A stretch of DNA of 64,000 nt from Solidesulfovibrio alcoholivorans DSM 5433 (GTDB lineage Bacteria; Desulfobacterota; Desulfovibrionia; Desulfovibrionales; Desulfovibrionaceae). Below are positions 63,382-64,000 of the stretch, in pieces. The position numbers were made by a program, and so were the translations under genes. The notes beneath the pieces were generated by a model, which ran no database searches, was not told where the DNA came from, and was given only the letters and a program-made list of their open reading frames with translations. How positions within the stretch are numbered: the stretch's first letter is position 1; the number at the start of each line of letters is the position of its first letter. The stretch covers positions 124,001-188,000 of the forward strand of contig NZ_JNJA01000007.1 of assembly GCF_000702665.1 (NCBI RefSeq). The letters are read 5' to 3'.

Positions 63382-64000
63382 CCGGCCCTCTCTTCGAGCC
63401 AGACGGCCAGGGCGGCATCGCCCGCAGGGGTGACGCCCCGCACGAAAAGGCAATCTCCGGCGGGGCGGTCAAACGCCCGTTTCCTGTCCACCCTGCCTTC
63501 GGCCAGGCACAGGGAGGCGTCGCGCAACATGTCGCCGCATTCCCGCAGCACCGTGTCGAAAACGCCGTCCATGCCGCGAGCCCCGGGGGCATCCCCCAGG
63601 CCTGCGGCAACCGCAACCGCAAGGGTGGACGAAAACCCGAGCGCCGCTTCCAGGGCGCGGCCGTCCGGAACCCGCCCCACGAGAAGCGCGCGTTGCGGAA
63701 ACCCGTCCCAGTCGAGGGGCGCGCCTATGCCCTGCGCCTCCAGGGGCTGGCCGGCAAAGCGCCGCACGGCTCCGGCCAGGGCGGCGAAAAGGGTCTCGGC
63801 CACCTTGTTGTCGGCGAAAAAGTCCTGGAGATAGCGCAGGGGGAGTGGGCCCTGCGCGCCCCGAGCGACATGGCGGCCCATGAGCTCCTGGTAGCGCTCC
63901 CGGCTGATGTGCCCGCGCAGGAGCAACGCCTCGCCGAGATAGGTGTGCTGGACCTTTTGCAGGAAAAGCAACGCGTCCAGGTCGCGCCGGGACAGGCAGC
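63378..64000 (-). CDS. Partial signalling protein, MshEN-like start with CheX-like domain
   Basis: The reading frame continues leftward from beyond the window edge, so the 5' end is missing. The visible part begins LSRRDLDALLFLQKVQ, then LGEALLLRGHISRERYQELM, a pattern like the N-terminal domain of type II secretion ATPases (MshEN-like, which can bind c-di-GMP). The following 130 residues (AETLFAALAGAVRRFAG, GLGDAPGARGMDGVF, LRECGDMLRDASLCL) resemble a CheX-type phosphatase fold, though I do not see its catalytic ExxN clearly. It overlaps the kinase gene and heads the visible operon. Both domain calls are tentative. Confidence 0.5.
   Translation of the reverse strand, partial: CLSRRDLDALLFLQKVQHTYLGEALLLRGHISRERYQELMGRHVARGAQGPLPLRYLQDFFADNKVAETLFAALAGAVRRFAGQPLEAQGIGAPLDWDGFPQRALLVGRVPDGRALEAALGFSSTLAVAVAAGLGDAPGARGMDGVFDTVLRECGDMLRDASLCLAEGRVDRKRAFDRPAGDCLFVRGVTPAGDAALAVWLEERAG

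Overview
The window is about 64 kb of GC-rich bacterial chromosome with dense, short-spaced operons. The content suggests a free-living Gram-negative anaerobe, most likely a Desulfovibrionaceae-type sulfate reducer (Desulfovibrio/Solidesulfovibrio). That placement is an inference from high GC, rubredoxin, a small class I cytochrome c, two complete branched-chain-amino-acid-type (Liv) ABC operons, sigma-54 control and abundant PilZ and two-component proteins. No rRNA, tRNA, CRISPR array, intact transposon or prophage was seen.

Layout. 1-4.1 kb: a histidine-kinase-like fragment, then nhaB (Na+/H+ antiporter) behind a structured RNA leader, a uracil/xanthine permease, and a 33-aa membrane peptide whose start codon lies in a hairpin. 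4.2-17.8 kb: an exopolysaccharide locus resembling a rearranged Pga/Pel system. It has a secreted beta-helix/deacetylase, a PilZ-GT2 synthase, a deacetylase-fold protein with a degenerate active site, a 1619-aa TPR/outer-membrane barrel, a GH18-like hydrolase and a second deacetylase, ending in an intrinsic terminator. 17.9-28.6 kb: an omega-amino-acid (GABA-type) module. A divergent succinate-semialdehyde dehydrogenase and a sigma-54 activator precede three TGAWTC-N6-GAATCA dyads and a -24/-12 promoter driving an aminotransferase and a five-gene Liv transporter, followed by a CBS protein. 28.7-39.2 kb: an accessory stretch with secreted proteins (tandem transglutaminase-like, GH64/thaumatin-like, lectin-lipase), interleaved with a thioesterase, rubredoxin, an ADP-ribosylglycohydrolase-fold protein, an endonuclease IV relative, purT and a LysE exporter. 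39.5-47.7 kb: an IclR regulator, the second Liv operon, a single-domain asparaginase, threonine ammonia-lyase and an AhpD-like protein. 47.9-52.7 kb: a metal-chelate ABC importer with a radical SAM protein fused to a copy of the importer's binding-protein fold. 52.7-57.8 kb: an SGNH hydrolase, PilZ protein, UPF0104-type membrane protein, cytochrome c with a CXCH motif, DsbA-like lipoprotein and DksA-like zinc finger. 57.8-64 kb: a leftward signalling operon whose output domains look degenerate.

Observations most worth following: (i) four otherwise unrelated exported proteins end in the same kind of tail, an often proline-rich stretch, then 3-6 leucines, then one to three residues; (ii) the Pga-like locus with four deacetylase-fold proteins, two with intact metal triads and two without; (iii) the radical SAM/binding-protein fusion; (iv) the structured leader of nhaB; (v) a family of GC-rich 3'-end repeats, one copy of which supplies the ribosome-binding site of a gene.
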